A stretch of 64,000 nt of DNA from Hippophae tibetana (GCA_037013495.1 CM072805.1:24124669-24188668); one strand, 5' to 3'. Numbered from the stretch's first letter, positions 22,872 to 36,443 are shown. Notes: generated by a model not told the origin, from the sequence alone. Program-made: numbers and translations.

Positions 22872-25800
22872 ATGGATAAAAATGATGCTTTTATTTCTTG
22901 CCCTATCAATACTATATTGGAAGGGACCAAGAATTAATTTGCATGGTCTCAAGCTATACGTAGTTTTCTTAAGGGTCGTATGCTATGGAATTATTGTACT
23001 GGTACAATTATCATTCCTGTTAAAGAAGCAAGTGAAAAGGATGCTATTTTCCTTCGTAGCATAACTGAATGGGATAGTCATAATCACATGATCCTCACAT
23101 GGATTTAGAATACTTCCATTCCCTCCATCTCCAATCTATTGGGTAGCTTTGATTATGCCAAATCAGCATGAGATATGTTGTCCAAAAGGTACTCCACTAC
23201 TCACGGATCCATGAAATATCAGCTAATAGTTGAATTGCATCGACTTCAACAAGAACCAGGGCAATCTATCAATGACTACTTTGATCAGCTTTGCTTCCTT
23301 TGGGACCAAATTGACCTTTGTGATCCAGTTTGGGAATACTCAACAGATGCTCAGCAATATGCTACAGTTAGGGATGAATTTCATCTCCATGAGTTCTTGA
23401 TATCACTCCACAAGGACTTTGAGCCAATCTGAGGTCAGCTTCTTAATCGTAGTCCTCCTCCCTCTCTTGATACTGTTGTAAATGAGTTGGTTAGAGAAGA
23501 AGCTCGGCTTGCAACCCTTCAAGCCCAGAATAAGCTCAATGTTTTGGCTATTACTCCTCCTACCATTGAGAAACCTTAGCAATCAGGTGATTCCTTTGGC
23601 TTTTACAATCGTCACAGGCAGAACAATAAAAGATTCTGCAATTATTGCAAGCGTCATGGCCACACCATTGAGACTTGTTACAATCGCAACAAATCTACTG
23701 CTGATGTTGCTAATACTGAGCCTACTTCACAAATGCCCTCTAGTTTAGCAGAGTCCCAATCTTCTGGATCCACTATCAACCTCTCCTCCACTGAACTACA
23801 GAAGATCATAACTCAGGCTGTTTAAATGGCTGGTAATGCATCTCTTTCCACTACTCTCTCAGTTTTTCCCGGTAAGTCTCAAACTTGGATTTTTGACTCT
23901 ACATGTTGCAATCACATGACACATCACTCATCTTTATTCTCCAAACTTGACCCTACACTACATCCCCTTAATATTCATATAGCTGATGGTTCCACCATTC
24001 ATGGGAATAGTCTAGGTTTTGTTTCGACCTCTACCCTCTATGTTCCTGGGGTTTTCCATGTACCTGACCTATCCTATAATTTATGCTCGGTGGGACAATT
24101 AGTTGAACTAGGATACCACCTTATTTTTGATTATTCTGGGTGTATTATGCAGGATCTGAGGATGGAGCAAGAGCTTGGGACCGATCCTAGGGTCAGGCGT
24201 ATGTTTCCCGTAAACAATCTTCATCTTCCACTTATTGCTCATATCTCTGTTGCTGTTGCAACTGCTGCAGTTTCTTCCTTACCTTCTCTCGCACTTTGGA
24301 ATTCTCGTCTTGGTCATGCCCTATCCACTAGGGTACAATAGTTAGCTTCTAAAGGTCTATTGGGTTCTGTGTCCAAAGACAATTTTGATTGTACTTCATG
24401 TTAGTTAGGAAAACAGCCAGCTTTACCTTTCAATAATAGTAAAACTATCTCTAATAGTATTTTTGAGTTAATTCATTCTGATGTTTGGGGACCTTCTCCT
24501 GTTACTAGTATTGGTGGATCTCGATATTTTGTTGTTTTTCTTGATGATTATTCTCGTTATAGTTGGATCTTTCCAATGAAATCTCGTTCTGAAATCTTAC
24601 CAATATACAGTAACTTTGCAAAAATGGTTGAAACACAATTCTCCAAACATATCAAAACTTTTTGATCTAATAATTCTCTTGAATATACTCAAAATGATTT
24701 TCAAGCTCTGTTACACTCCTATGGCATTGTACATCATCTCACCTGTCTAGGAACCTCTCAACAAAACGGTCGAGCCGAAAGAAAACTTCGTCATATTCTT
24801 GACACTGTTCGTGCTCTTCTTCTTTCTGCCAAAGTTCCTGCCTCATTTTGAGGTGAAGCTACTCTTCATGTTGTTCATGCCATTAATCGCATTCCAAGCG
24901 TTGTCATTCATAATCAGACTCCGTATGAGCACCTTTTTGGGTCATCTCTCAACTATCATTACCTTCGTTCATTCGGATCTGCTTGTTTTGTTCTTCTTTA
25001 GCCTCATGAACACAACAAACTTGAGCCTCGATCTATACTTTGTTGTTTTCTTGGTTATGGTGAAACTCAAAAAGGGTATCGATGATATGATTCTATCTCA
25101 CATCGTCTTCGTGTTTCCCAAAATGTTGTCTTTTAGGAACACCGCTTATTTGTTGAACTTTCTCACTTTTGTTCTTCCCTAACTAATTCAAATGTTTTAG
25201 AAATCTTTCCAAATGAGTCTCATGTTCTTTCTAAGGATATTCCTAATCCACCTATGGACTTCACTATTCAATCTTTAGATATTTTTTATGATTATCCTAG
25301 ACAGGTTGTAGAAGAACAGGTTGATAACAAGTTATCCCACCGTGAACATAGGTCCCCTACTCTTGCTCCGCTTGAAGATCCTCCATAAGACATTCCACCT
25401 CGTCACTCAACCCGGGTAAGATCCATTCCTACACATTTACTTGACTATCATTGTTACACTACCCTTGCTACATTTCATGAGCCTCACACCTATCGTGAGG
25501 CATCTACTAACCCTTTTTGGCAGATTGCAATGAAAGAAGAGATTGATGCATTAACCAAAAACCATACTTTGGATCTGGTTACTCTCCCTCCTGGTCAATC
25601 TGTGGTTGGTAGTAAGTGGATCTATAAGATCAAGACTCGCTCTGATGGGTCCATCGATCGCTACAAGGCTCATCTTGTAGCAAAAGGTTTTACACAAGAG
25701 TATGAGATTGATTATGAAGAGACTTTGGCTCCAGTTGCCCGTATTTCCTTTGTTTGTACCCTCTTATTTGTTGCCACTGCTAGTAAATGGGACCTTTTTC

Positions 25801-27003
25801 AGATGGATGTCAAAAATGCATTCCTTAATGGGGATCTGCATGAAGAATTTTATATGCAACCTCCTCCTGGTCTTTCTGTTGAAACAAATAAGGTTTGTCG
25901 CCTTCGACGAGCACTTTACGGCCTTAAACAAGCTCCACGAGCATGGTTTGCCAAGTTCAGCTCCACCATCCTTCGCTTGGGTTACACTGCCAGTCCTTAT
26001 AATTCTGCCCTATTTCTTCGTCGTAGTGATAAAGGCACCATTTTGCTTCTCCTATATGTGGATGATATGATCATAACCGGTGACGACCTCAGTGGTATTC
26101 AAGAACTCAAGGATTTTCTTAGTGAGCAGTTTGAGATGAAAGACCTTGGACATCTCAGCTACTTCTTGGGTCTTGAGATCACTTTTCCACAGATGGTCTT
26201 TATATTATTCAAGCTAAGTATGCATCTGACCTCTTATCTCAAGCTGGATTCACTGACAACAAGACTGTTGACACTCCAATTGAACTTAATGTGCATCTCA
26301 CACCATCAGAGGGGTAACCATTGTCTAATCCCTATCTTTACAAACGTTTGGTTGGCAGCCTAGTTTATCTTATAGTTACTCGTCCAGACATTTCTTATGT
26401 TGTTCATCAGGTAAGCCAGTATCTATCTACTCCACGATCAACTCAGAATGCTGTTGTTCTGCGTATTATACGATACTTGAAAGGCACTATCTTCCATGGC
26501 CTTTTCTACTCAGTTGATTCTCCTTTAGTACTTCGTGCATTCTCTGATGCTGATTAGGCAGGAGATCCTACTGATCGCAGGTCCACTACAGGTTATTGCT
26601 TTCTCCTTGGTTCTTCTTTGATTTCTTGGCGAAGTAAGAAACAAACCTTTGTGGCCCACTCTAGTACTGAAGCAGAATATCGTGCTCTTGATGATACCAC
26701 ATCTGAGCTTCTTTGGCTACGATGGCTTCTTAAGGATTTGGGTGTGACTACATCCTCAGCTACTCCTCTTTATTGTGATAATCAGAGTGTCATTCATATT
26801 GCTCACAACGATGTCTTTCATGAACGGACTAAACACATCGAGATTGATTGTACTTTATTTACTCTCATCTTGTCCATGGTGCTCTCAAGCTTTTCTCCGT
26901 TTCCTCCAACGATCAACTTGCATATATCTTCACTAAGGCACTTCACAAAGGACGCACTCGTAATTTGGTTGACAACCTCAAGTTGGTCTCACATCCACCT
27001 TGA
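22872..27003 (+). pseudogene. copia B gag-pol remnant
   Basis: The frame starts at the ATG at 22872 and has many stops. Gag is at 22872-23825, with ELHRLQQEPGQSINDYFDQL and a CCHC knuckle of the CNYCKRHGHTIETC type. Protease is at 23826-24100 (WIFDSTCCNHMTHH, with T for the usual Gly-Ala). GAG-pre-integrase and integrase run 24280-25100, with stops in the core. Reverse transcriptase is at 25530-26240 (MDVKNAFLNGDL, LLLLYVDDMIITG), with a frameshift near 26187. RNase H is at 26320-27003 ([24 protein letters not shown]). The layout fits RE1/Retrofit-type elements. It is not functional. Confidence 0.88.
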
Positions 27004-27016
27004 GTTTGAGCGGGGC

Positions 27017-27194
27017 TGTTAATGTATATCTAGTAACATATTAATATATATATATATATATATCTACTTACTTTAGGGATATCTATATGTAATTACTTTA
27101 GACATATTTATTTTACTTGTAATTCCTATATAAAGAAACCACGTGTATTCATTTGAATCACAAAATAAAATACAATCATTCAGTATTTCTAACA
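27017..27194 (+). repeat. 3' LTR of copia B
   Basis: 178 bp. Compared with the 5' LTR it has a longer TA run (about 27045-27062) and an extra stretch around ATCTATATGTAATTACTTTA. Confidence 0.9.
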
Positions 27195-27199
27195 TAGTG

Positions 27200-27971
27200 T
27201 AATATTTAAAAATTATAGACAAATTATATATGTATAAATAGCATTATGTGACACTTGTATTTTAAATTTTAAGTTTTTCATACTCAATATTTTATTATAA
27301 ACTTAATAATTTGAATATATTTTTATTAAATAAAATACATATAACATATTTTTTAATTAAAAATAAATATTAATCAAAAAATAACTAATATTATAATTTA
27401 TTATATCTACCATACTTTTATTAAATATAAATTTAAATCCACTACTAAGTGGTATATATAGTGTAACTATCGGTATGATTTTTAATTATTAATTCTTTGT
27501 TATCTTTTATAAACTTTATTAAAAATGCGGGTACGAAGTATAAAAAAGAAAGTTTAACAATTGCAATAATGGTATTTTTCAATCCTATATATATATATAA
27601 AATTACTTTTTATGAGTTCAAACTAATTTGATTAATTACATTTTATCAATCACCATAAAAAGTATTAGTTACGTTTAAATAATGCCATGAACTATTAGTA
27701 TTGATGATTTAAAAACATTATAAATAAATAATTATGACCTTTTAATAACATTATAATCATAAAAATACAACATTTTTTTTAACATTAATAAAATGTAAGA
27801 AATAATATGTATTTTTTTGTTGCAACACAAACGATAACATTTTTGAAACACTATAAATGAATTTTTATGAAAAAAAATTAGCACTATAAACACCATGTTT
27901 GTTGTAGTATGATACTTAGCTTATTATATCATAATACATTCCTAGAGAAAACAAATACAATTTCATTGGTT
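27200..27971. other. A+T-rich intergenic DNA
   Basis: Lies between copia B and copia C. I see no gene or terminal repeat in it, only A+T-rich runs and short TA microsatellites. Confidence 0.5.
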
Positions 27972-27976
27972 TATTA

Positions 27977-28430
27977 TGTTGGAGATTATCATAAAGCTCC
28001 TTAAATTAAGGAGCAAAACTTGGAGTAAAACATGGAGCAAAACAAGGAGCAATTCATGGAGCAAAACAAGGAGCAATTTAAGTAACCATTAATTTAATGA
28101 GTAATTCAAGGAGTGAATTTTTCTATAAATAGATGTGTAATTGTAATGAATTAATCATCCAAAGTGTTCATTCCAATTGAGAGAAAAGCTTAGAGAGAAA
28201 AGTTTTTGTGAGAGAAAATTGAGAGTAATTTTCTTGGGTGTAATTGGGTTGTGAGTTGTGAGTGTTGTAAACACCTTGTGTAATTTCTCCCCTTTCAGTA
28301 AAAAGATCTGCAGCAGGTCCAGAGACGTAAGCAAGATTGGCCGAACTCTGTTATCAAATTTGTGTGTTATTTTTCTATTCTTGCTTTCTCATAAATCTGG
28401 CTTATCGGAAATTTGCGTAATTTCCCAACA
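27977..28430 (+). repeat. 5' LTR of copia C
   Basis: 454 bp. It contains several short GGAGCAAAAC/AAGGAGCAAT direct repeats at 28010-28080, and a TATA box (TATAAAT, 28124-28130) that fits the LTR promoter. Confidence 0.93.
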
Positions 28431-28620
28431 ACTGGTATCAGAGCTATTGGTGGTGATTTCTGTCAATTTTCTACAAGATTACTATTTACGTAATAGTGAA
28501 TTACGTGAATAGTGACATTTTGTCGACGATATTTGTTCGTTGACGTAGGTGTTCTAATACACGGTGGTTTACAGAAATAGTCAGAAACGATCCAGAAGAA
28601 GTCAGATTTTAGTGGGAGCA

Positions 28621-31600
28621 ATGGCCGCAGATGAAGGAAGGGTGAAACTCGAGAAATTCGATGGCACAGATTTTGGGTTTTGGAAAATGCAGATAGAGGA
28701 TTATCTGTATTAAAGAAATCTATATCAACCTCTCTCAGGGAAGAAACCAGAAGCTATGAAGGAAGAAGATTGGAATCTTCTAGACAGACAAGCCCTCGGA
28801 GTTATTCGATTGACGCTATCCCGTAATATTGCCTTCAACATAGCAAAGGAAAAGACCACGGCGGGTCTTATGGCAGCTCTCTCCAATATGTATGAGAAGC
28901 CATCAGCCTCAAACAAAGTGCACTTGATGAGGCGTTTGTTCAATTTGCGGATGAATGAAGGCGCATCGGTAGCTCAACATCTCAATGAACTCAACACAGT
29001 CACAACCCAGTTGAGTTCAGTGGAAATTGAATTCGATGAAGAAGTACGAGCATTGATACTTTTGTCTTCTTTACCAGAAAGTTGGAATGCTACTGTCACG
29101 GTTGTGAGTAGCTCGTCAGGAAGCAATAAGTTAAAATTTGACGATGTTCGTGATCTAGTTCTCAGTGAAGAGATCCGACGTAGAGAGGTAGGTGAATCGT
29201 CAACTTCTTCAGTTTTGCATACAGAGTCAAGAGGAAGAAATTCAACCAAAGGGAATGGACGTGGCAGAACAGACTACCGAGGTAGATCAAAGGACAGGAG
29301 GTCCAAATCCAGGAATCCTAATAATTCCCATAGCTCGAAGACCATCGAGTGTTGGAATTGTGGAAGAACCGGGCACTACAAAAATCAGTGCAAAAGTGCA
29401 CCGAAGGACAAACAAGTGAAGGCAGAGGCAAATGTTACTTCCACCTCAGGAGGAGACGATGCATTGATATGCTCTTTGGAGAGCAAGGAAGAATCTTGGG
29501 TGTTAGACTCTGGAGCATCGTTCCATGCTACTTCACAAAAAGAATTCTTCGAGAAATATGTCCCCGGAAACCTTGGAAAGGTATATCTTGGTGATGATCA
29601 ACCATGTGCTATTATTGGAAAAGGTGTAGTGAAGATTAAGTTGAACGGATCTGTTTGGGAGCTGAAGGATGTCAGACATATTCCCGATCTCAGAAGGAAC
29701 TTAATCTCAGTCGGGTAGTTGGCCAGTGAAGGCTACACTACGATCTTCCATGGTGATGATTGGAAGATTTCAAAGGGTGCAATGACAGTTGCTCGAGGCA
29801 AGAAAAGTGGCACTCTTTACATGACAACAGAGGCACGTTGTTCAATTACAGTTGCAGCAGGCAATGAAACACCAAACCTGTGGCACCAGAGACTAGGCCA
29901 TATGAGTGAAAAAGGGATGAAGATTATGCATTCAAAGGGAAAACTTCCAGGTCTACAGTCTACGGAGATAGACATGTGCGAAGATTGCATACTTGGAAAG
30001 CAAAAGAGAGTCAGCTTTCAGACAAGTTGCAGAATCCCAAAGAAGGAAAGGCTAGAGCTTATTCACTCTGATGTTTGGGGACCAACGACCGTCTCATCTA
30101 TTGGTGGGAAATGCTACTTCGTGACTTTCATCGATGATCACTCTCGGAAGGTATGGGTTTACTTTCTAAAGCATAAGTCTGAAGTATTTGAGGCTTTCAG
30201 AAGATGGAAAGCTATGGTGGAAAATGAGACGGGTTTAAAGATCAAAAAGCTCAGAACCGATAATGGTGGTGAATATGAAGACACCATATTCAAAAACTTC
30301 TGCTATGAGCACGGGATCAGAATGGAAAGAACTGTTCCAGGCACGCCTCAACACAATGGTGTAGCTGAGCGTATGAACCGAACATTGACAGAAAGAGCTA
30401 GAAGCATTCGTATACAGTCAGGTCTACCGAAGCAGTTCTGGGCAGAAGCAGTCAACACGGCAGCTTACTTGATCAACCGAGGCCCATCTGTTCCATTGGA
30501 GCATAGAATACCAGAGGAAGTATGGAGCGGAAAAGAGGTGAAACTATCACATCTAAAAGTTTTCGGTTGTGTAGCATTTGTGCATATCAGTGATCAAGGC
30601 AGGAATAAGCTTGATCCCAAATCCAAGAAATGCACATTCATTGGCTATGGTGAGGATGAGTTTGGCTACCGCATTTGGGATGACGAAAAGAAGAAAGTTA
30701 TCCGTAGCAGAGATGTGATTTTCAACGAAATGATGATGTATAAGGACATGCATAAAATAGACACCAATGACTCAGAGCAGAATGAGTCAGTATTTGCAGA
30801 TGCAGATGATGTCCCAGATACTTCCGCAACAGAACCAATTATAACAAGTCCTCAGCCAGAGGAACTTGTTGGACAAAACAGTACACAGCATTCCGACACA
30901 CCACAACTTCTTACTCCAGCTCCTGTATTGAGAAGGTCTTCTCGACCTCATGTGCCTAACAGGAGATACATGAACTATATGTTGCTGACTGATGGAGGGG
31001 AGCCTGAATGCTATGATGAAGCTTGTCAGATTCGAGATTCCAACAAGTGGGAGCTTGCTATGAAAGAAGAAATGAAATCTCTCATCTCCAACCAGACATG
31101 GGAACTAGCTGAGTTACCTATAAGAAAGAAGGCATTTCACAACAAATGGGTGTACCGGGTGAAAGAGGAGCATGATGGTTCCAAAAGATACAAAGCCCGC
31201 CTAGTTGTCAAAGGGTTTCAACAGAAGGAAGGAGTTGACTACACTGAAATTTTCGCTCCTGTTGTGAAGCTTAATACTATCAGATCAGTATTGAGTATTG
31301 TAGCCATTGAAGATCTTCATCTTGAACAGTTGGATGTGAAGACTGCATTCCTTCATGGAGATTTAGATGAAGAGATATACATGTACCAGCCAGAAGGTTT
31401 CTCAGAAAGGGGGAAAAAGAACATGGTGTGCAGACTTAAGAAGAGTTTGTATGGCCTGAAACAAGCCCCGAGACAATGGTACAGAAAGTTTGACAGCTTC
31501 ATGCACAAGAAAGGTTTCCAGAAGTGCAATGCTGATCATTGTTGCTACTTCAAGAGATATAGGTCCAGTTATATCATTTTACTACTTTATGTTGATGATA

Positions 31601-32550
31601 TGTTAGTAGCAGGTTCAGATATGGATGATATTAAAAGATTGAAGCAGCAATTGTCAAAGGAATTTGACATGAAAGACTTGGGTCCAGCAAAGAAGATTCT
31701 TGGAATGCAAATCACAAGAAATAAGAAGAAAGGATCCTTGCAGTTATCTCAGGCAGAGTACATCAATCGTGTTTTGCAAAGATTCAACATGGGTGATGCC
31801 AAGCCAGTTAGCACACCCTTGGCCAGTCATTTTCGCCTATCCAAGGATCAGTCCCCTCAGACAGAGGAAGAGAGAGAATTCATGGTTAAGGTTCCTTATG
31901 CCTCAGCCATTGGAAGTTTGATGTACGCAATGGTCTGTACGAGACCAGACATTGGCCATGCAGTGGGAGTTGTTAGCAGATTTATGTCAAATCCAGGGAA
32001 AACTCATTGGGAAGCAGTAAAGTGGATTTTGAGGTATCTGCGAGGCACCACAGAAAAGTGCTTGTACTTTAGTAAAGGAGAGTTAAAAGTACAAGGGTAC
32101 GTAGACGCAGACTTTGGAGGTGAAGTTGATCACCGAAGAAGCACCACCGGTTATATATTTACTGTTGGAACTACAGTTGTTAATTGGATGTCACAAATAC
32201 AGAAAATTGTCACTCTATCCACTACAGAGGCTGAGTATGTAGCAGTAACTGAAGCTAGTAAAGAGATGATATGGCTTCAAGGTTTGTTAATTGAGCTGGG
32301 ATTCAAACAAGAGAAGAATGTTCTGCATAGTGATAGTCAAAGTGCAATACACTTGGCGAAGAATTCATTATTTCATTCTAGAACAAAGCATATTGGACTT
32401 CGTTATCACTTCATCAGATCTCTATTGGAAGATGATGTGTTAATACTGGAGAAGATTCAAGGAAGCAAAAATCCAGCAGATATGTTAACAAAGGTGGTGA
32501 CTATTGACAAACTGAAGTTGTGCTCAACTTCAGTTGGTCTGCTAGAGTAA
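28621..32550 (+). pseudogene. copia C gag-pol polyprotein, two nonsense codons
   Basis: A single 1,309-codon frame runs from the ATG at 28621 to the stop at 32550, interrupted by TAA at 28711-28713 and TAG at 29716-29718. Both leave the frame unchanged and the second fits a CAG-to-TAG change. Order: gag (KLEKFDGTDFGFWKMQIEDY), CCHC knuckle (CWNCGRTGHYKNQC), protease (WVLDSGASFHATS), GAG-pre-integrase (WHQRLGHMSEKGMKIM), integrase (HSDVWGPTT, RTDNGGEY), reverse transcriptase (LDVKTAFLHGDL, YVDDMLVAG at about 31588-31614) and RNase H (LHSDSQSAIHLAKNSLFHSR). It belongs to the TNT1/Tork-like copia group. The long 943-codon pol part after the second stop is fully open. Confidence 0.93.
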
Positions 32551-32621
32551 TAAAGACTAGAAAAGCTGCTGCATTGATCAAGGTGTGAAGACAGATTGAA
32601 ATCAGTCTTCAAGTGGGAGAT

Positions 32622-33089
32622 TGTTGGAGATTATCATAAAGCTCCTTAAATTAAGGAGCAAAACATGGAGTAAAACATGGAGCAAAACAAGGAGCAATTC
32701 ATGGAGCAAAACAAGGAGCTTAATTCAAGGAGCAATTTAAGGAACCATTAATTTAATGAGTAATTCAAGGAGTGAATTTTTCTATAAATAGATGTGTAAT
32801 TGTAATGAATTAATCATCCAAAGTGTTCATTCCAATTGAGAGAAAAGTTTAGAGAGAAAAGCTTTTGTGAGAGAAAATTGAGAGTAATTTTCTTGGGTGT
32901 AATTGGGTTGTGAGTTGTGAGTGTTGTAAACACCTTGTGTAATTTCTCCTCTTTCAGTAAAAAGATCTGCAGCAGGTCCGGAGACGTAAACAAGATTGGC
33001 CGAACTCCGTTATCAAATTTGTGTGTTATTTTTCTATTCTTGTTTTCTCATAAATCTGGCTTATCGGAAATTTGCGTAATTTCTCAACA
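32622..33089 (+). repeat. 3' LTR of copia C
   Basis: 468 bp. It has one extra 14-bp segment in the GGAGCAA repeat cluster (about 32715-32730) relative to the 5' LTR. Confidence 0.93.
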
Positions 33090-33243
33090 TATTATACATG
33101 CAAGAACTTAAGATTTATGTGACTTAATATGTAGAGGATACATGAGCCCATTCTCTCCTTTCTAATTCAACTAACTAACTAACTATCTATTGAGTTAGTT
33201 ATACTCTTGGGATGTTTAGGCTTGTAAAAGTATAAGTTAATTG

Positions 33244-33873
33244 TAGATATTTTTGTTAGACTTGAGTGCATTTTCATTGATGCATTCACATTGATTTCTT
33301 TAAGTTTTGCACTACATAAAATAGTACAATGTGTTCTCTATATATAAGCCATACACTACTCTACATAAAATCATAAGAATACAATAAATTTCTTTTACAA
33401 CCTTCCCTCTCTTGCTTCTCTCTTGTCCTTCTCTATTTTCCATCTTAATTGCTGCATGGTTTTTGTTGCTAGCTTCACAATTTCCTCACCTGATCTTATT
33501 GAATATCTTCATGGTATGAGAGCCTAGGTTCACATTTCTTGAACAACGTGCCTAAAGTATTTTGGAGAAGGAAATAATTAGAAGGGTTCCAAACTCTTAA
33601 AGTCCATTTATAACTTAAAGTAGTTTTGTACTACATAAAATCATAGAATAGTACAACGTGCTTTCTATATATAAGTCATACAATGTTTTACATAAACCTT
33701 TCTATATATAAGTCATACAATGTTTTACATAAAATCATAAGAATACAGTGAATTTATTTCAGTCTTTTCTCTCTAGCTTCTCTCTTGTCTTTCTCCATTT
33801 TACTGCTTGATTGTTACATGGTTTCTATTACTAGCTTCACAGTTTCCTCACTTGATCTTCTTAAAGATCTTCA
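33244..33873 (+). mobile_element. TRIM-like or internally deleted LTR element
   Basis: Two direct repeats, about 33244-33511 and 33579-33873, share CTACATAAAAT, ATATATAAG(C/T)CATACA, CTCTCTTGTC and TTCCTCAC(C/T)TGATCTT. The first is followed at 33512 by TGGTATGAGAGCC, close to the tRNA-Met primer-binding site, and only about 67 bp separate the repeats. AATTG occurs at 33239-33243 and at 33874-33878, a possible target duplication that would set the left edge. The internal region has no coding sequence. The left LTR edge is not TG and is uncertain. Confidence 0.65.
33660..33735 (+). repeat. 37-bp tandem duplication in the second LTR of the TRIM-like element
   Basis: CTTTCTATATATAAGTCATA followed by CAATGTTTTACATAAA occurs twice in a row. 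It is absent from the first LTR, so it arose after insertion or during reverse transcription. Confidence 0.85.
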
Positions 33874-33878
33874 AATTG

Positions 33879-36400
33879 GACGTAAAAATCAATAAACATT
33901 TAACAAAATTTAAAATATATCACAAATTTAAGATGAAAAATAATATTCAAGAAAAACATGTACACTAAATGAATCTTATAAAAATATTACAAGTAAAAAC
34001 AATTATACAAAAATTTAGCAGAACACCTGCCCCTCTTGCCACTATGTGGCTTTGTCCCTGGGAACCTAAGGCAAAATACGAAATTGGGTTTTAATATTTT
34101 TTATATTGAGATAATTAAATTAATTTAAAGTAAAATATTGATTTTTATTTTAACAAACTATTTAGACATATATATACAATGCATATTGAACTTTTTCTAT
34201 TTATGTAATTTTATATATACAAATAATAACAATTATACATTTACTATTCAAGCATCTAAAATAATATATTCCATCAAGAGCTTAAAAAACACTTGATATA
34301 AAAAAAGAGTATAATCTTTAGATAAGATTACAATAGTCGTTGAAATCAATTTTAATTAGCATAAATTATCTTTCTTCATGACTTCATTTTAAACATGTAT
34401 AACGTGATCTACAATTGATATATTATAACCTGTGTTACTAATATGTTGTGATCATGTATCAAGTTATACAATTAATCTGGTCGTGTCATAGCATATTTTT
34501 AAGGGTTTTTTTGTGCTTTTTTGAAAAATGAAACTTATGTGAAAAGATGAATATATAACATTTATATATGGAGCTTGTTAAAAGTGATTGTTAACCTTTT
34601 AATCATAAATTTAAATCAAACTGATTATCATTTGATAAAAATTATAAATAAATTAACAATAAAGTAATTTAAATATTATAAAAATTAGAATTTTTTTTAT
34701 CATAAAAATACATCTATTTATGGTGATACTGAAGTGCTCTTATATATATTGAAAAACTGTATTGTTCTATATATATCCAAAATCAGAAAATCTCAAACCC
34801 CATAAAACTTAATTTTTTTTTTCAAACCAATAAGAATATGTTCTACAATTGTCTAGTACTAGTTAGACGACGAGGCAGAGCCAAGCAACCACGGGATTAT
34901 AGGCGGGGACTCATTACATAATTTTACATATTATATTTATATTTTTTATTAAAATTTTAAATATATTACATTTATTAATTCAAAATATAAATATAAAACT
35001 ACAAACTAACTAATTTCTAATTGAATTATTTTAAAAGTTACTTTATAAAAGCATTATATGATTAAATAGTTTTTTGTACTTTTCATCAAGTAATACAAAA
35101 AAAAATCTTACTAAATTGGTTAGTTGTAAAGATTAAGAAATTTAAGATTATTTATAAAATAGTGTTTCTTTTACATTTTATATACGTAGATAAAAATAAT
35201 GATTTAAAACTCAATTTAAATGGTGAAATTTTCCAAAAATTGAACTCATTTGCTTTAGAAAAAAGACGGGTCATTATCATCTCAACTAATATATCTCTTT
35301 TATACAATTAATACATTTTTTTGATAATTTTTTAAGATTTAAATTCTTAAAACATATACATAAAATAAAGTATTTATTAAGAGTGTATATTTTCGCGTAC
35401 AAAAAATGGTTCTTCAACATACTTCAATAATTTGACTATATATATATATATATATTATGTTTTTGAACAAATAATAATTTATTAAATTTAAATAGATGAA
35501 AAAATCCATTTTCTATATAGCAATGTGTATTGTACACTATTTAATTAAAATTATTGTGGAAAAATAATTAAATGTTTATCAATTAAAAATTTAATAGACA
35601 ATAAAAATAGTAATGTAGAATTAATATGATAAATATGAAATTAATTAAGATAAAGAAAGTATCTCACATCAGAGATTCGAATTTAAGGAAATATTTTTAA
35701 TCAAGTTTTAATTCATATGAGCTGATATAAAAATTTACTTACAAATGCTCATATTTTTTTCCTTAATAAATTATATTATGCTTGAAAATCGTGTTATTTC
35801 GTGATATGCTCGTGTATTAGGGTTGTGTAGGTTTGTGTCTTGTTATGATCCTATTTACATATTGATTAACACAATTATAAATTTAGATAATATTTTTTAA
35901 ATAAATTATTTATAATAGTAAAATTTAAGTTTATAAAACAATCAATGATAAATTATAATGCAATTGTGTAACAATAATATTTATGTATTTTTTTTTAAAG
36001 TGTCGTGATAAAATTGTTATCCTTGTATTATACTGGAAAATGATAAAGGAAAACATGATAATTTTTATTTTTATATAAATTTAAAAAATATATCTATTTG
36101 ATTAAAAAATTATTCATTAATTTTAAATTAAGTTTAGATATTGGTTCATAAGAAAGGAAAGTCATTAAAAAAAAACGCCGACACATTTTCTGTCACTTCC
36201 TATCTCTTATTTATTTATATTCAATATTCTTATTTTCCTCGACTAATATACAACCATCAATCAAGTAGTAATAATAATTTTTCGTTATACTAAACAGGAC
36301 AGAAAGACTTTTTCTCCATCCACTATTCAAGTAAAAGATAATATATAAATATCTCACCAATTATTTCTTTTATATTAGGTATGATTAGCACCGTACATTT
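33879..36400. other. A+T-rich DNA upstream of PL2
   Basis: About 2.5 kb with no recognised gene or mobile element; long A+T-rich runs and short TA tracts (for example 35437-35457). Confidence 0.5.
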
Positions 36401-36443
36401 TAATAGTAATATTATTAGATAAGGAAATATTGCTTTAAAAATC

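Larger units (their letters stand above)
21966..27194 (+). mobile_element. Ty1/copia retrotransposon B (+), RE1-like, target site TAGTG
   Basis: LTRs are 21966-22112 and 27017-27194, both starting TGTTAATGTATATC and ending TTTCTAACA. The target duplication TAGTG is perfect (21961-21965 and 27195-27199). The primer-binding site TGTTATCAGAGC (22113-22124) is close to the tRNA-Met site, and the polypurine tract GAGCGGGGC precedes the 3' LTR. The LTRs differ in length by 31 bp, mainly in a TA tract and one extra block. Coding is broken many times, so this copy is older than A and C. Confidence 0.92.
27977..33089 (+). mobile_element. Ty1/copia retrotransposon C (+), nearly intact, target site TATTA
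   Basis: Full-length element with LTRs 27977-28430 (454 bp) and 32622-33089 (468 bp), both TGTTGGAGATTATC...CAACA. The target duplication TATTA is perfect (27972-27976 and 33090-33094). The primer-binding site TGGTATCAGAGC (28433-28444) matches the usual tRNA-iMet site, and the polypurine tract AAGTGGGAGA sits just before the 3' LTR. The LTRs differ by about ten substitutions and one 14-bp indel, so it is one of the two youngest insertions here. The polyprotein frame is broken only by two nonsense codons. Confidence 0.95.

Noticed and set aside
28433..28444. tRNA gene fragment
   Set aside because: The 12 bases match the complement of a tRNA-Met 3' end because they are the retrotransposon primer-binding site; no cloverleaf is present.
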